Notes under the pieces: generated by a model
Seen by the model: the letters and a program-made list of their open reading frames with translations, nothing else
What the model was told of the DNA's origin: nothing
Database searches by the model: none
Position numbers and translations under genes: made by a program
Assembly (NCBI RefSeq): GCF_022836475.1
Contig: NZ_BQXH01000012.1
Coordinates: 1-64,000, forward strand
Direction of reading: 5' to 3'
DNA from: Ligilactobacillus pabuli
GTDB lineage: Bacteria; Bacillota; Bacilli; Lactobacillales; Lactobacillaceae
Length of the DNA stretch: 64,000 nucleotides
Shown here: piece by piece, positions 45,201-55,162 of the stretch
Layout of the letters: each line of letters starts with the position of its first letter
How positions within the stretch are numbered: position 1 is the stretch's first letter

Positions 45201-45848
45201 TTAGCCCATTTTACGGTGATTCTTCCGGTAATATTTTCGGATTTCGCCAAATCCCGTCAAAACCTGGTCCGCCTGACTTTGGTCCAATTGATAATACGGA
45301 TAGCGGACCGCCCACGTTTCCAGCCCCGCACTTTTAGCGGCCTGGATCCCGACCGGACTATCCTCCACTGCCACACAGTCAGCCGCCGTCAAACCCAACT
45401 GCTGCAAACTAGCCTGATAAATATCTGGTGCTGGTTTATTATTGGCAACCTGGTCGCCGCTCATCACCGTGTTAAAGTACTGACCCAGTTCACACTGGCG
45501 CAACATCTGGTTGATCCCGGTCAAATACCCCGCCGAAGCTAGGGCCACTTGCCGACCATCATTAACTAAGTCCGCCAAAAATTCCGCGACATTATCATTT
45601 AAATATTCGGCATAGTCGATCATATGGCTGTGGCGGTAGTCTTCAAACTGCGGGCGTAACACTGCTCGTTTCTCTGCAGTCGGCACGAGTTTTTCCCAGC
45701 CGTTATCCGCAGAGAGTCCAACGATCTCCGTAATGTTATCAACTCCTGGCTCTTCTCCGGCCTGACGCAAAAAATCAGTTTTCAACTGATAAAAATATCG
45801 TTCACTGTCGACTAGTACTCCATCCATATCAAAAATAACTGCTTTCAT
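45201..45848 (-). CDS. HAD-superfamily phosphatase, beta-phosphoglucomutase-like
   Basis: Cytosolic hydrolase of 215 residues. Motif I FDMDGVLVDSE (nucleophile Asp8, acid Asp10), cap domain about 15-80, motif II LASAGYL, motif III Lys in NNKPAPD, motif IV VEDSPVGIQAAKSAG. The family covers beta-phosphoglucomutase and sugar-phosphate phosphatases; specificity is not visible. Ribosome site AAAGGAG. Confidence 0.88.
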   Translation of the reverse strand: MKAVIFDMDGVLVDSERYFYQLKTDFLRQAGEEPGVDNITEIVGLSADNGWEKLVPTAEKRAVLRPQFEDYRHSHMIDYAEYLNDNVAEFLADLVNDGRQVALASAGYLTGINQMLRQCELGQYFNTVMSGDQVANNKPAPDIYQASLQQLGLTAADCVAVEDSPVGIQAAKSAGLETWAVRYPYYQLDQSQADQVLTGFGEIRKYYRKNHRKMG

Positions 45849-45944
45849 TCTGCTGACTCCTTTATTTGGCTAACTTTCCTCTTCCACCATCATGATAACA
45901 CTTACAAAAATATTACGTTACTATAAAATATTTGATGGAACGGC

Positions 45945-45974
45945 TTGAATTTTAGCATACGAATTGCCTATAAT
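45945..45974 (+). promoter_or_regulatory. promoter of the alcohol dehydrogenase gene
   Basis: TTGAAT, 18 bases, TATAAT, about 60 bases before the GTG start. Confidence 0.55.
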
Positions 45975-46036
45975 TGATACTGTACTCTGGCAACGCTTAA
46001 ATTAGCACCTCAATTCTTTTAAGGGAGGATAATTAC

Positions 46037-47218
46037 GTGTTAGATTTTACTTTTAAAAATGCCACCGACATTCGTTTTGGCAAAGACCACATCGACCATG
46101 AATTATACGATGTTCTAGCTGACTTTGGTCAAAACGTACTGTTAGTTTACGGTGGAAAATCTATTAAAAAAAGCGGCTTATACGAACGAGTTTTAGGTCT
46201 GCTCAAAGGACTTAATGTTACAGAATTAGCGGGGGTCGAACCTAATCCTAAGATCGCCTCAGTTCGGGCGGGCCAACAATTGGCCAAAGAACACCAGATC
46301 GATGTTGTCTTGGCAGTGGGTGGCGGTTCCGTCATCGACGCAGCGAAAGTGATCGCCTCGGCAGCTTACTATGACGGTGATCCATGGGATTTAGTACTCC
46401 ACCCTTCATTGCGGTTTGACATCGACCAGCTGCCTGTTGTGGATATTTTGACACTCGCAGCAACCGGTTCAGAAATGAACTTTGGTTCGGTGATCTCCAA
46501 CCCAGATATTCCGCAAAAGAAAGGGACTGGCGGTCCTAATTCACCAGCGGTTTCTTTCTTGGATCCAACTTTGACTTACACAGTTCCTGCTCGCCAAACG
46601 GCCGCCGGAGCCAGCGATATCTTCAGTCACTTGTGCGAACAATACTTCGACAACAATAATAATGAAGTTTCCAAGTGTATGATCGAAGGTTTGATGCGCA
46701 CGGTTATCAAATGGGGACCGGTCGCTGTCAAAGAACCAGAAAATTATGAAGCTCGGGCTAACTTAATGTGGGCAGCTACGATGGCCTTAAACGGGATCGT
46801 TGGTGCTGGGACGTTAAACAGCTGGACAGTTCATCCGCTAGAACATGAACTCTCCGCTTACTACGACATCACCCACGGCATTGGCCTCGCAATTTTGACG
46901 CCACGTTGGATGGAATTTGCGTTAAATTCCAATACCAAACCACTCTTTGCACGTTTTGCTCGGAGTGTCTGGGATCAATACGGCTATGACGACATGGAAC
47001 TGGCTGAAAACTCAATTCGCCGGACCCATGATTGGCTCAAGTCACTTAATCCAGAAATGACCTTGCCAGACGTTGGTATTACCGATGACAGTAACTTCGC
47101 AGCGATGGCTAAAGCCGCCGTTAAATCTGGCCGCTTGGCAACTAACGCTTATGTCCCAGTGACTGAAAGAGATGCCATTCGGATCTACCAAGATTCAATG
47201 AAAGAATTTAATAAATAA
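46037..47218 (+). CDS. Iron-containing alcohol dehydrogenase
   Basis: NAD(P)-dependent dehydrogenase of 393 residues, group III, close to the butanol dehydrogenase/YugJ branch. Nucleotide-binding GGGSVIDAAKVIA near 96-110; LAATGSEMNFGSV; metal-binding histidines in HPLEHELSAYYDITHGIGLA. GTG start after GGGAGGA. Probably reduces aldehydes or acts on alcohols in redox balance; the physiological substrate is unknown. Confidence 0.92.
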   Translation: MLDFTFKNATDIRFGKDHIDHELYDVLADFGQNVLLVYGGKSIKKSGLYERVLGLLKGLNVTELAGVEPNPKIASVRAGQQLAKEHQIDVVLAVGGGSVIDAAKVIASAAYYDGDPWDLVLHPSLRFDIDQLPVVDILTLAATGSEMNFGSVISNPDIPQKKGTGGPNSPAVSFLDPTLTYTVPARQTAAGASDIFSHLCEQYFDNNNNEVSKCMIEGLMRTVIKWGPVAVKEPENYEARANLMWAATMALNGIVGAGTLNSWTVHPLEHELSAYYDITHGIGLAILTPRWMEFALNSNTKPLFARFARSVWDQYGYDDMELAENSIRRTHDWLKSLNPEMTLPDVGITDDSNFAAMAKAAVKSGRLATNAYVPVTERDAIRIYQDSMKEFNK

Positions 47219-47275
47219 ACAAAAAAGAGCTGTGCCCTGATTTTTTTCAAGGACCAACTCTTTTTTTGACGCTAT

Positions 47276-47515
47276 TTTTAGTCTGGGCTCGACTTACACC
47301 CAGTTAGGCCCCGACTGGGGGGAACTTCGCCTGACTTACACCCAGTTGCGCTCCGACTGGGGGGAACTTTACCTGACTTACACCCAGTTGCGCTCCGACT
47401 GGGGGAACTTTGCCTGACTTACACCCAGTCTCTTACGTTTGGCCCCTTCTTCAGTAATCTTGGGGCCACCCCCTCACTCTGGAGCATACTTCCTCTGACT
47501 TTGATCCAGACGGGT
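47276..47515. repeat. 42-bp tandem repeat array G
   Basis: Five or six units; three near-identical ones with GACTGGGGGGAAC, loop CTGACTTACA, CCCAGT (stem ACTGGG/CCCAGT), then a GGGGCC half unit and a CTGGAGC...GATCCAG unit. The preceding bases (47221-47270) hold a weak plus-strand hairpin with a T run that may end the dehydrogenase transcript. Between convergent genes. Confidence 0.85.
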
Positions 47516-47529
47516 TTGCTCTTTTTTTA

Positions 47530-47592
47530 TCGAGCTGTTTCACCCAGAAGGTTGTACTTAACCTGCTTTCTCCCGTTTCACTTCGCGCTGTT
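47530..47592 (+). repeat. Dispersed repeat, family 2, short form
   Basis: TCGAGCT at the left, CCCGTTTCACTTCGCGCTGTTTTT at the right (two blocks), most like the copy at 38522-38593. Confidence 0.55.
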
Positions 47593-47593
47593 T

Positions 47594-49387
47594 TTAAATT
47601 TGTTTCAAGGCATCCTTAACTGCTTCTTTGATAGCGTTACTTGAGACAGATGCCCCTGAAATTGCAGCTACGTCAGGAGTATTTTGGTCGACCATTTCTT
47701 GACTCAGCCGTTCCAAAGCAACGTCTCCAACTTCACCAGTTTCACTTTGCTGCAAAATTTCTACTTTGCGTAAAGAATGATCTTCAGGTGTGACTGTGAC
47801 TCGCACAACCACCTCATCACCCATTCCAGCATTACTTTTACCAAGATACTGGTTTTCATCAACTGAGTAATTCTTTTCCTGCTGGATATCACTAGTAACT
47901 TCCATTTGCTTAACTTCTAAGTGGCCCGTCATTTCTTCTGTTGGATAATTCTTTTCAGCCGCTGCATTTTCTCCGGCAATCTTACCAAAAATCAAGCAGT
48001 CAGCAATGTCGCCGCCGCCTTGATATTGGCCGCCCCAAATCGAGCCTAATTCTCCGGCTGCGTACAAACCTGGAATTGGTTGGTGCTCAGGGTCAAGTAC
48101 TTCGGCACGTTCGTTTCTCCGTGGCCCACCTTGGGTATTTAACATATAATTTCCTAGCGGAGCTGCATAATAAGGTCCTTGATCCAACTGCCGCATCGTT
48201 TCTGGTGCACGGTCAAATTCATCAGCTTCTTTTTGACAACCTGCATTAAATTGCTCAACTGCTTCTGCCAAATTTTCAGCTGGAACGTCGATCAATTTCG
48301 CTAACTCTTCAATTGTTGCAGCTTTAACTTCAGTTTCTAGAACTGCTTGATACAACTGATTATCAGCCAGTTCTTCATGTTGAGTTTGATCAAAAATCAT
48401 CCATGGATCAGCTTGTGTCAACGGTGTCCGCCATAAGCCATGATTAGCCAAATAGCCGTGGCGTTGCGGTGCATTTTCATTTTGATACCGGCTGCCGTCA
48501 TCCCCAACTCGGAAAACTGAACCGTTAGTTAAGGCTGGTCCCATGACCATTGTTGGCCGTTCGCCTTCTTTGGCGCGTAACATCGTTGACAAACCGGAGA
48601 TGGCTTGCATGTGCCATAAATCAGCGCCAGCTTCAATTGCCAAATCAATCCCTTTACCTTGATTATATAAACCGCCAATTGGTCCGATCGAAGGTTCACC
48701 AATGTAATTTTGGACTTTATCTTGGTTATTTTCAAAACCGCCCAGGGTTAAAACAACCCCATTTTGGGCCTTGATATTCAGTTTTTCTCCAGCACGTTCA
48801 ACTTGAACCCCGGTAACCTGACGACCATCATTTGCCATGATCAAATGTTCAGCTGGTGTACTAAACCAGATATCAATGTGGTCAGCACGGTCGACTACTT
48901 GTTGCCGTAAGTTTTTCCACAAAGCACCATCGCCAAATTGCTCGTTAACTAGGAGAAAATCAAAATCATCTGCACCAGGCAGTTCTGGATATTCCGGAGT
49001 CATTGGTCCCAAAATCGGTTTCTGACTAGGGTCTTTTTTAATTAATTCCCGAACACTCACTGGTTCAACACCCAAATACTTTTGAACATACTCGCGCATC
49101 TGCGCCAAATTTTCTGTATAAATATTTGTGATTTTTGGTTCAAAGTTCATTGGACCGTTCAATGCCAAATAATATTTTTTAATTTCATCAGCCTGAGAAC
49201 CTGCCATAATCAATTGTCCACAATAGCGGGTATTTCCGCCCTCATGTCCTTGCGGTGCTGAATCAACTAACAGAACTTTAGCCCCACGATCTGCGGCAAA
49301 CCGGGCAGCCGTAGCCCCCGCTCCACCAAAGCCAACTACCACAACATCATACTGTGCATCCCACTGTTTCAATTGATTTTCTAACAT
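47594..49387 (-). CDS. Fumarate reductase-type flavoprotein with FMN-binding domain
   Basis: Soluble flavoprotein of about 597 residues. FAD site VVVGFGGAGATAARFAADRG at the head; GNTRYCGQLIMAG; the C-terminal part of the FAD domain IPGLYAAGELGSIWGGQYQGGG; then a C-terminal FMN-bind domain ending ISGASVSSNAIKEAV, with the SGAS motif where FMN is attached covalently in relatives. Related enzymes reduce fumarate, urocanate or other enoates; the acceptor cannot be told. No signal peptide, so cytosolic. ATG at 49387 has AAGGAGG. Confidence 0.88.
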   Translation of the reverse strand: MLENQLKQWDAQYDVVVVGFGGAGATAARFAADRGAKVLLVDSAPQGHEGGNTRYCGQLIMAGSQADEIKKYYLALNGPMNFEPKITNIYTENLAQMREYVQKYLGVEPVSVRELIKKDPSQKPILGPMTPEYPELPGADDFDFLLVNEQFGDGALWKNLRQQVVDRADHIDIWFSTPAEHLIMANDGRQVTGVQVERAGEKLNIKAQNGVVLTLGGFENNQDKVQNYIGEPSIGPIGGLYNQGKGIDLAIEAGADLWHMQAISGLSTMLRAKEGERPTMVMGPALTNGSVFRVGDDGSRYQNENAPQRHGYLANHGLWRTPLTQADPWMIFDQTQHEELADNQLYQAVLETEVKAATIEELAKLIDVPAENLAEAVEQFNAGCQKEADEFDRAPETMRQLDQGPYYAAPLGNYMLNTQGGPRRNERAEVLDPEHQPIPGLYAAGELGSIWGGQYQGGGDIADCLIFGKIAGENAAAEKNYPTEEMTGHLEVKQMEVTSDIQQEKNYSVDENQYLGKSNAGMGDEVVVRVTVTPEDHSLRKVEILQQSETGEVGDVALERLSQEMVDQNTPDVAAISGASVSSNAIKEAVKDALKQI

Positions 49388-49479
49388 GTGGTTTCCTCCT
49401 TCTTGGAACCAATTCACTTGTTAATTTTATCACATAAGTTAAAAGAAAACACTACCATTCATTAATTTCTGCACAAAAA

Positions 49480-49522
49480 AAGACACTTTCCTGTCCCCTA
49501 AAAGCGACAGCAAAAGTGTCTC
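49480..49522 (-). terminator. terminator before the flavoprotein gene
   Basis: Minus strand: AGACACTTT, CTGTC...GACAG inner stem, AAAGTGTCTTTTTTT. It ends transcripts from the small remnant gene and possibly from the GTPase operon. Confidence 0.9.
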
Positions 49523-49554
49523 ATAATTTATGTTTCAAATGTGACCATGACTAG

Positions 49555-49746
49555 CTACAACAATTCTTTTCCCACTGGCTGAGTACTTTGCCAGCCCTTC
49601 AAATCATCCGGCTGTTGATAACTCTCTGGTGTTCCCTGGTAGTGCGCGTATTTTTCTGTTAAATTTTCTGGCTTAATTGGAGTTAAAACAATCACTGTTT
49701 GTCCCTCTCGCTTTTCAGTTTCCATAAAACACAAAGTTCCGCCCAT
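49555..49746 (-). pseudogene. Small remnant, perhaps a PemI/MazE-type antitoxin
   Basis: Open frame of 63 codons; coding-like sequence continues upstream in the same frame (SKLIQKTGSRTRS, then a TAA, then RDFNVESWIWMGG), so the gene seems interrupted. EKREGQTVIVLTPIKPENL and the end WQSTQPVGKELL resemble the C-terminal half of AbrB/MazE-like antitoxins of lactobacilli. No toxin gene follows. Identity is a weak guess. Confidence 0.35.
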
Positions 49747-49905
49747 CCAAATCCAAGATTCAACGTTAAAGTCACGTTAACTCCTGGTTCGACTCCCTGT
49801 TTTTTGAATTAGCTTGGAAGCTTTAATGTCACTGGATTTAAGCTATATAGCCAGCAAAAATTTTATCTACTATCAGATTATTTATAATAAGATTTCCTTC
49901 GAATT

Positions 49906-51573
49906 TTAAGAAATTACCTCAAAATCAGCTTCTATACTTTTACCTTCTAGTTCCCAATGTCTGAACTCATTTATAAAGCTTTCTCGTTCAGTCATTTCCA
50001 TCTCCATCTCATTGATTCTACTAAGCAAATTGTTGTACTCAGGGAAAAATTCGTCAAAGAATTGATCAGAATTATTGATAAATTCAATATAATCTTTCCG
50101 TTGCTCACTCAAGCTTTCTTTAATAGAATTTTTCATTTCTTTAAATTTTTCTTGTTTTTTTACCTCACTATAGCTATCCCACAATTCCAATCCTATTCCG
50201 ATAAACGAACTAACTACATTAACACCTTTCGAGATGTTACTAGCAAGTTTAATCGCCCCCCAAGGTTTGAATTTAAAGCTTGGCATTAAGAATTTTCGTG
50301 CTGCTAAGACCGTATTATTCGAAACTTTAGTATTTTTCAAAAATTCGCCACCCGCTTTAATTCCTTTCAATGTCAAGTCACCAACCATGCTATTGTAGTG
50401 GCTTAAGCTGGAATCAAAATTAATCTCCGTTTTGGAAATTTCATGAGATATTTTCCCTAATTGACGTTCAAATTCATTTTGTATGTTTGTTTCAAGTACA
50501 ATTCCTTCATCACCTATATTCTTTTCAAAAAAATCTTCAATCGTTTGCATGTCTGTCCCTTTAACTTGAAGTATCAAATCTGTGAATAATTCTGTAATGT
50601 AATCTTTCAAATCAAGTCTGGCAGCATTAATACTTTTTTCCGATTTATTTTGTTCTTTCTGTATGTCAGACATAGCATCTTTAAATCTATTGATTTCTTC
50701 AACTACTGTCACCATTTTTTGTTGCACAATGGGCATCTGTTTTTGAATTACATCCTTTATAATACTTTGACTCGTGGCTAAAACTAAAGCATTTTCCCCA
50801 CCCGAATTTTTAATTTGGTTTGTCGTAGCGATCTGCAGATCGGGGATGTGCGATATCTCATTATATTCTTCTATGTTTGAAAGCCAATATTCAAATCCTT
50901 CGCCGAAAGGATTTGCAGCAACTGCAACGATTGGTACTTCTTGTGATTCACTAATGATTCCAAAATCGCGGAGTCGGGACATAATATTTTCTTTCTTTAT
51001 TTTTAATCGTTCTTGATACTCATCTTTATCTTCCAGATCAACCTCTTCGTCAAATCTACTAAGAACAAATACTACTCGAGAAAGCAAATTCAGATCCTTG
51101 AATAGCCAGTTCAATTCAGCTTTATGGCTATTTTTAATTGGATTATTAGGGCTCATTACATATAATAACAAGTTAGCTTCACTTACATACCTACGAGTAA
51201 TTTCTTTATATTTAACCTGATTTTCAGTTTCTTTAAACCCAAATAACCCTGGAGTGTCAATCAAGTCAAAGTCGCTCAGGTGGTATACTTGAACTTCATC
51301 ACTTGACTCAGAGATATCGATTTTCATTGTATCAGGATCATAATTACCAGACCAAGCAGCAGCAATTGACGTTTTCCCCTCAGAAAAGCCTCCTACTAAA
51401 ACAACTTTAAGTTTACTAGACTTTACATCATTGATACCAGCTGAAATTTTTGTAAGCAGGCCTTCCTTATCTGTTACATCAAATCTTTGTCCTTCTTTTA
51501 CAAACTCTAACAGTCTTTCCAAAATTTCAATTGTTTTTGCTTGTTCTTGTTTAAACTGCTCAATTGTTTCCAT
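49906..51573 (-). CDS. leoA: Dynamin-like GTPase, LeoA family (Eleos defence)
   Basis: GTPase of 555 residues strikingly like LeoA/HP0731 proteins. P-loop GGFSEGKT at 61-68 followed by SIAAAW; G3 DTPG at 106-109 (LIDTPGLFGF); G4-like SRFD at 172-175. A helical dynamin-like stalk covers about 260-400, a hydrophobic membrane-binding stretch lies at 436-465 (WGAIKLASNISKGVNVV), and more helices follow. It overlaps the upstream larger GTPase gene by 14 bases and has AGGAG before its ATG. The LeoBC-LeoA pair is the Eleos anti-phage system in the published defence-system catalogue. AT-rich, unlike the neighbours, so probably acquired. Confidence 0.85.
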   Translation of the reverse strand: METIEQFKQEQAKTIEILERLLEFVKEGQRFDVTDKEGLLTKISAGINDVKSSKLKVVLVGGFSEGKTSIAAAWSGNYDPDTMKIDISESSDEVQVYHLSDFDLIDTPGLFGFKETENQVKYKEITRRYVSEANLLLYVMSPNNPIKNSHKAELNWLFKDLNLLSRVVFVLSRFDEEVDLEDKDEYQERLKIKKENIMSRLRDFGIISESQEVPIVAVAANPFGEGFEYWLSNIEEYNEISHIPDLQIATTNQIKNSGGENALVLATSQSIIKDVIQKQMPIVQQKMVTVVEEINRFKDAMSDIQKEQNKSEKSINAARLDLKDYITELFTDLILQVKGTDMQTIEDFFEKNIGDEGIVLETNIQNEFERQLGKISHEISKTEINFDSSLSHYNSMVGDLTLKGIKAGGEFLKNTKVSNNTVLAARKFLMPSFKFKPWGAIKLASNISKGVNVVSSFIGIGLELWDSYSEVKKQEKFKEMKNSIKESLSEQRKDYIEFINNSDQFFDEFFPEYNNLLSRINEMEMEMTERESFINEFRHWELEGKSIEADFEVIS

Positions 51574-54088
51574 TATGATTTTCTCCTATCTCTTTATTCA
51601 TTTGAAACGAGAGTTTTTGAATGTCTTTTTTTACTCTCAGAAACGTTTCTGTCATAGTCTTTACGTGAATCTGTGGTTTATTAAGTCCTTTTTTGATTTC
51701 TCCAATACCAACAATCATATCTTCTTTGATATCTGATTGTTGTTTTTTAAGTTCTTTTTCCATTTCTGCTGCAACTTTGTCGATATTTTCATCTGCATTC
51801 TTTCGCTGCTGAGCTTTATGAAAATCCTCATTGAGTGCAGCCTTAATCTTTTTATAAACACCCCAAATCATTGCTAAGGATGACATAACCAACTCCACCC
51901 ATCCTATTGGATTAGTAATATTTACCGCAATTATAACTAAACCAACTATACCTTCAGCTATCCCAACTACAGTAGCTTTAACATTTATATTTGGCTTTAT
52001 ATTAATCTCTGGATTAAATTTAAAGTTAAAGTCCATAGAATTTGAGTATTTATCGACAAGCTCGCTAACATGTTTTTGAAAAGTAGCGACGATATCCGAT
52101 ATTTCTTGAACAAATTCTTTGCCTGCTTTATCCATGTGTGACTTTAAAGTTTTAGTGAAGTAAACTACCCCCTCTTTAGTTTGCTTCTTTAAAATTTGCT
52201 CAAAAGATTTATCATCAATTCCTTTATCAATATCCGCATATATCTTTTTACGCATTTCATTTTTCATCGCTATAATAGATTGATGCGAGGCGTTTTTTAA
52301 ACTCTGTTCATAGATACTTCCAGCTATATCAAGTTTGTCAGAAGTGATTCCTAGGTTTTCACTCAATGTATTTTGTAATCTCTTAAATGTAGAATGAATT
52401 TCATTAATTTCTTCTATCGTTTTCTGCAAGGTAAGAGAAATCTTTTTATAATTAGAATTTACAATTTTCTCCTCTACATTTACAATTAGCTGACCAGTCA
52501 TCCAGCTTGCAAAATTTGGTACTAGACTCAAATCAAGTACTTTTGACAAATCTAAAAATCTATCCCGAAATTTTTGTTTAGATTTATCAAATTTCCCTCC
52601 ATAATAATTACCTAACGCTATGAATGCTGGATATGCGCTTAAATATTTATGTGAAGCATAATTTTCTCCAAATAAATCTGATAGAACTGTATCGACGTCC
52701 TTAAGACTCTTCGACTCCTCGCCACTGATTAATCCTTCTTTCAACGGTCGTGGGCTAGTTATCGGTTTGTTGTATATATAGTAAACTTCACTATTTTTTG
52801 AAAGCTGTCGAGAAATCTTTTCAATGGTCCCCAGACTCTCATCGTCACCCTTTTGTGGTGGTGTTGGATTCTTACTTATGTAAAAAATAACGTGCGCTTT
52901 ATTAACAGCACTATCAATAGCTTTTTGGACGTCTTCTTCCTTTCCTTCAATACCAGGTAGGTCAAGTATCGTAAAACTTTTACCCTTAATTTCAAAATAA
53001 TATTTACCAACAGTCTGTGTAAAATCCGACTTTCCATCGCCCACAATAGCTCCATCACTAAAATTCTTCAAATCATCAACCATCATATTTTTTTTACGCT
53101 CGTTAATATCTAATTCACTTTTAATGACACTTTGCTGATCTGCTGTCTTCATTTTGTAAGATTTAATTTCTTTTTCAAAGCTCTCACACTCGTTAGTAAT
53201 TGATTGAACTTGATTAATTAACTGAGCTTTCATATTTTCCATTTGATTAACAAGTGATTCTTTTTCAGATTTAGTTTCATACACTTTTTTTTCTAATTGT
53301 TCTACTTCACATGTCAGAGAATTTATTTCCTTTTGTTCTTCTAATTTGTGAAACCAACTTCTCAGCATACTCCATGTGCTGGAAAGCATTTTATCTAAAA
53401 TAACTCGATTTAAATTACTCTTTTCATTTCCTAATTTAGCAATTTCTTCGTCTATCTCAGAAATCGTTAAATTAAAATCATCCACTTTAACTTGAATTTT
53501 TAAAATATTGCTATCTGATATCGCTTTAAGTTTTCTGATTCTATTTTTTCGATTATTAATACATTTTTTACTAACTAAAATTTTTTGCTCAAGTTCCTCA
53601 GATATTCTACTTATTGCTTTTTTATTTTCATCAATACGTTTGTCTGCACTGTCTAACAAAATTTTGGTTTGTTCAAAGTTTTGTCGTTCTTCATTTTTTC
53701 TGCTCTCATTCAGCAATATTCTTAAGCTCTCTACTAAAGTTGATTTACCAGCGTTAGTTTCTCCATATAAGGCAATAGTAAAAGTTTCCCATTCTGAATC
53801 TTTTTCAAGGGATTTTATATTCTCATTTATTTCATTCCGAACATCACTTAATTTATTTATTGCCTCTTTACTATATTCTTTAAACTCATTTTCTTCATTT
53901 CCATTTTTACTATATTCTTCAAACTCATTTTCTTCATTTCCATTTTTAAGAGCATTCAGTAATTCTTCAATCTCATTAATTATTTTAGTATATATATTCT
54001 GTTGCGAATCATTCATTTCTATCATAAGTTCACTGAATTCCTCCATTATAGATTGCTGAATTTTGATGTTTATACAACTAATTGTCAA
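51560..54088 (-). CDS. Large dynamin-like GTPase, LeoBC-like (Eleos defence)
   Basis: GTPase of up to 842 residues. P-loop GETNAGKS at 109-116; a long coiled-coil insertion (about 125-335); G3 DLPG at 376-379; G4-like NKPI at 440-443; helical stalk; two hydrophobic segments near 705-722 and 728-745 that look like a membrane paddle; more helices to the end. The start is unsure: TTG at 54088 with AAGGA too close, or ATG at 54046 with no clear ribosome site. A 39-base duplication inside the gene repeats the residues NGNEENEFEEYSK. Upstream partner of the LeoA gene. The match to LeoBC rests on partnership and architecture. Confidence 0.78.
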   Translation of the reverse strand: MTISCINIKIQQSIMEEFSELMIEMNDSQQNIYTKIINEIEELLNALKNGNEENEFEEYSKNGNEENEFKEYSKEAINKLSDVRNEINENIKSLEKDSEWETFTIALYGETNAGKSTLVESLRILLNESRKNEERQNFEQTKILLDSADKRIDENKKAISRISEELEQKILVSKKCINNRKNRIRKLKAISDSNILKIQVKVDDFNLTISEIDEEIAKLGNEKSNLNRVILDKMLSSTWSMLRSWFHKLEEQKEINSLTCEVEQLEKKVYETKSEKESLVNQMENMKAQLINQVQSITNECESFEKEIKSYKMKTADQQSVIKSELDINERKKNMMVDDLKNFSDGAIVGDGKSDFTQTVGKYYFEIKGKSFTILDLPGIEGKEEDVQKAIDSAVNKAHVIFYISKNPTPPQKGDDESLGTIEKISRQLSKNSEVYYIYNKPITSPRPLKEGLISGEESKSLKDVDTVLSDLFGENYASHKYLSAYPAFIALGNYYGGKFDKSKQKFRDRFLDLSKVLDLSLVPNFASWMTGQLIVNVEEKIVNSNYKKISLTLQKTIEEINEIHSTFKRLQNTLSENLGITSDKLDIAGSIYEQSLKNASHQSIIAMKNEMRKKIYADIDKGIDDKSFEQILKKQTKEGVVYFTKTLKSHMDKAGKEFVQEISDIVATFQKHVSELVDKYSNSMDFNFKFNPEINIKPNINVKATVVGIAEGIVGLVIIAVNITNPIGWVELVMSSLAMIWGVYKKIKAALNEDFHKAQQRKNADENIDKVAAEMEKELKKQQSDIKEDMIVGIGEIKKGLNKPQIHVKTMTETFLRVKKDIQKLSFQMNKEIGENHNGNN

Positions 54089-55160
54089 TCCTTATAGGAA
54101 ACTAGCACTCATTAACCCTACTTTCCAAACCAATTTCCCACCTAACATCCCCGTAAATGATTTATTCGTCAATTCTTCGGATAACTCATTGATCAACTGA
54201 ATCATCTTCTGATTGGCCGCAATTTATATTAATCAATTTACCAACCAAATACCGATTTTCAAGTATACTATCCAAAGAAAAATCAAACCTGACAAATTCT
54301 CCTTTGACTAATTTTATCATAGTATCTTTGTCACCATAATTAGATTCTCCGGCTACATCCATTGAATTCAATTATGTTAGTGGCGATTACTAAGATTGAT
54401 TCATCCTTCTTCAACTACGACAAACTCACCAACAAAAGACAAATTATCTATTTCATTGGCTAAAAACTTCTGTAATTTTCATTTGATGAATATTTGTTGG
54501 ACTTCATAAAAAATTATCAATAAAATTTTCTTTTTGATAGCCAACTGCATTCTCCCAACCAGGCTTTTTGAACTCGCTAGTATAGAACTCTGTATTACTT
54601 CCGGATGGTTTCGAATAATCACTCCTTGTCCTTTCAAGCACAAATAATCTGAAATACTACCGAAGTAAAACTGTCCCCATTATTTCTCCACTGATACTGA
54701 ATAATTGATTGATGACACTCGATGGTACTAATGTATAGCTTTGAACATAAGCACTGATCGTGGATTTCTTTAATTCACTGGCCCACTATCATTTTATCCG
54801 ATGTAAAAATCTAAACATTGCTTCATTTCCAATGTCATCTCTTAATTATACCATTCGTATAAAATTCCGTATAAATTATCATATATTAAAAAAGAAAAAT
54901 ATTATGCTAGTCAAAATTTCATATTTAAGCGTACCAAAAGAAAAGTTGGCTTTACTATGAAGGTTTCGAGTGATTAAGGACTTTGGCCCTCATCCCACCA
55001 TTTTCAAACTTATAGCCACTTCTTATTCATCGATTTGATTCTTTGACTAAAACTTCCTTCATATTCTGCCTCGCGATAGACAACTTTGTCTTTGACTTTT
55101 AATATCGACCACTATAGCTCATAGCGGACTCGCATCACCTAGTTACTACCCATACCGAGT
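54089..55160. other. AT-rich decayed region upstream of the GTPase operon
   Basis: About 1.1 kb with no complete gene. Minus-strand scraps read like coding sequence: 54186-54371 (KLVKGEFVRFDFSLDSILENR), a short piece near 54400-54470 (EIDNLSFVGEFVVVEE), and near 55010-55130 a frame with one TAG (KVKDKVVYREAEYEG). They look like remains of former genes. The operon promoter should lie at its left end. Confidence 0.5.
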
Positions 55161-55162
55161 GT

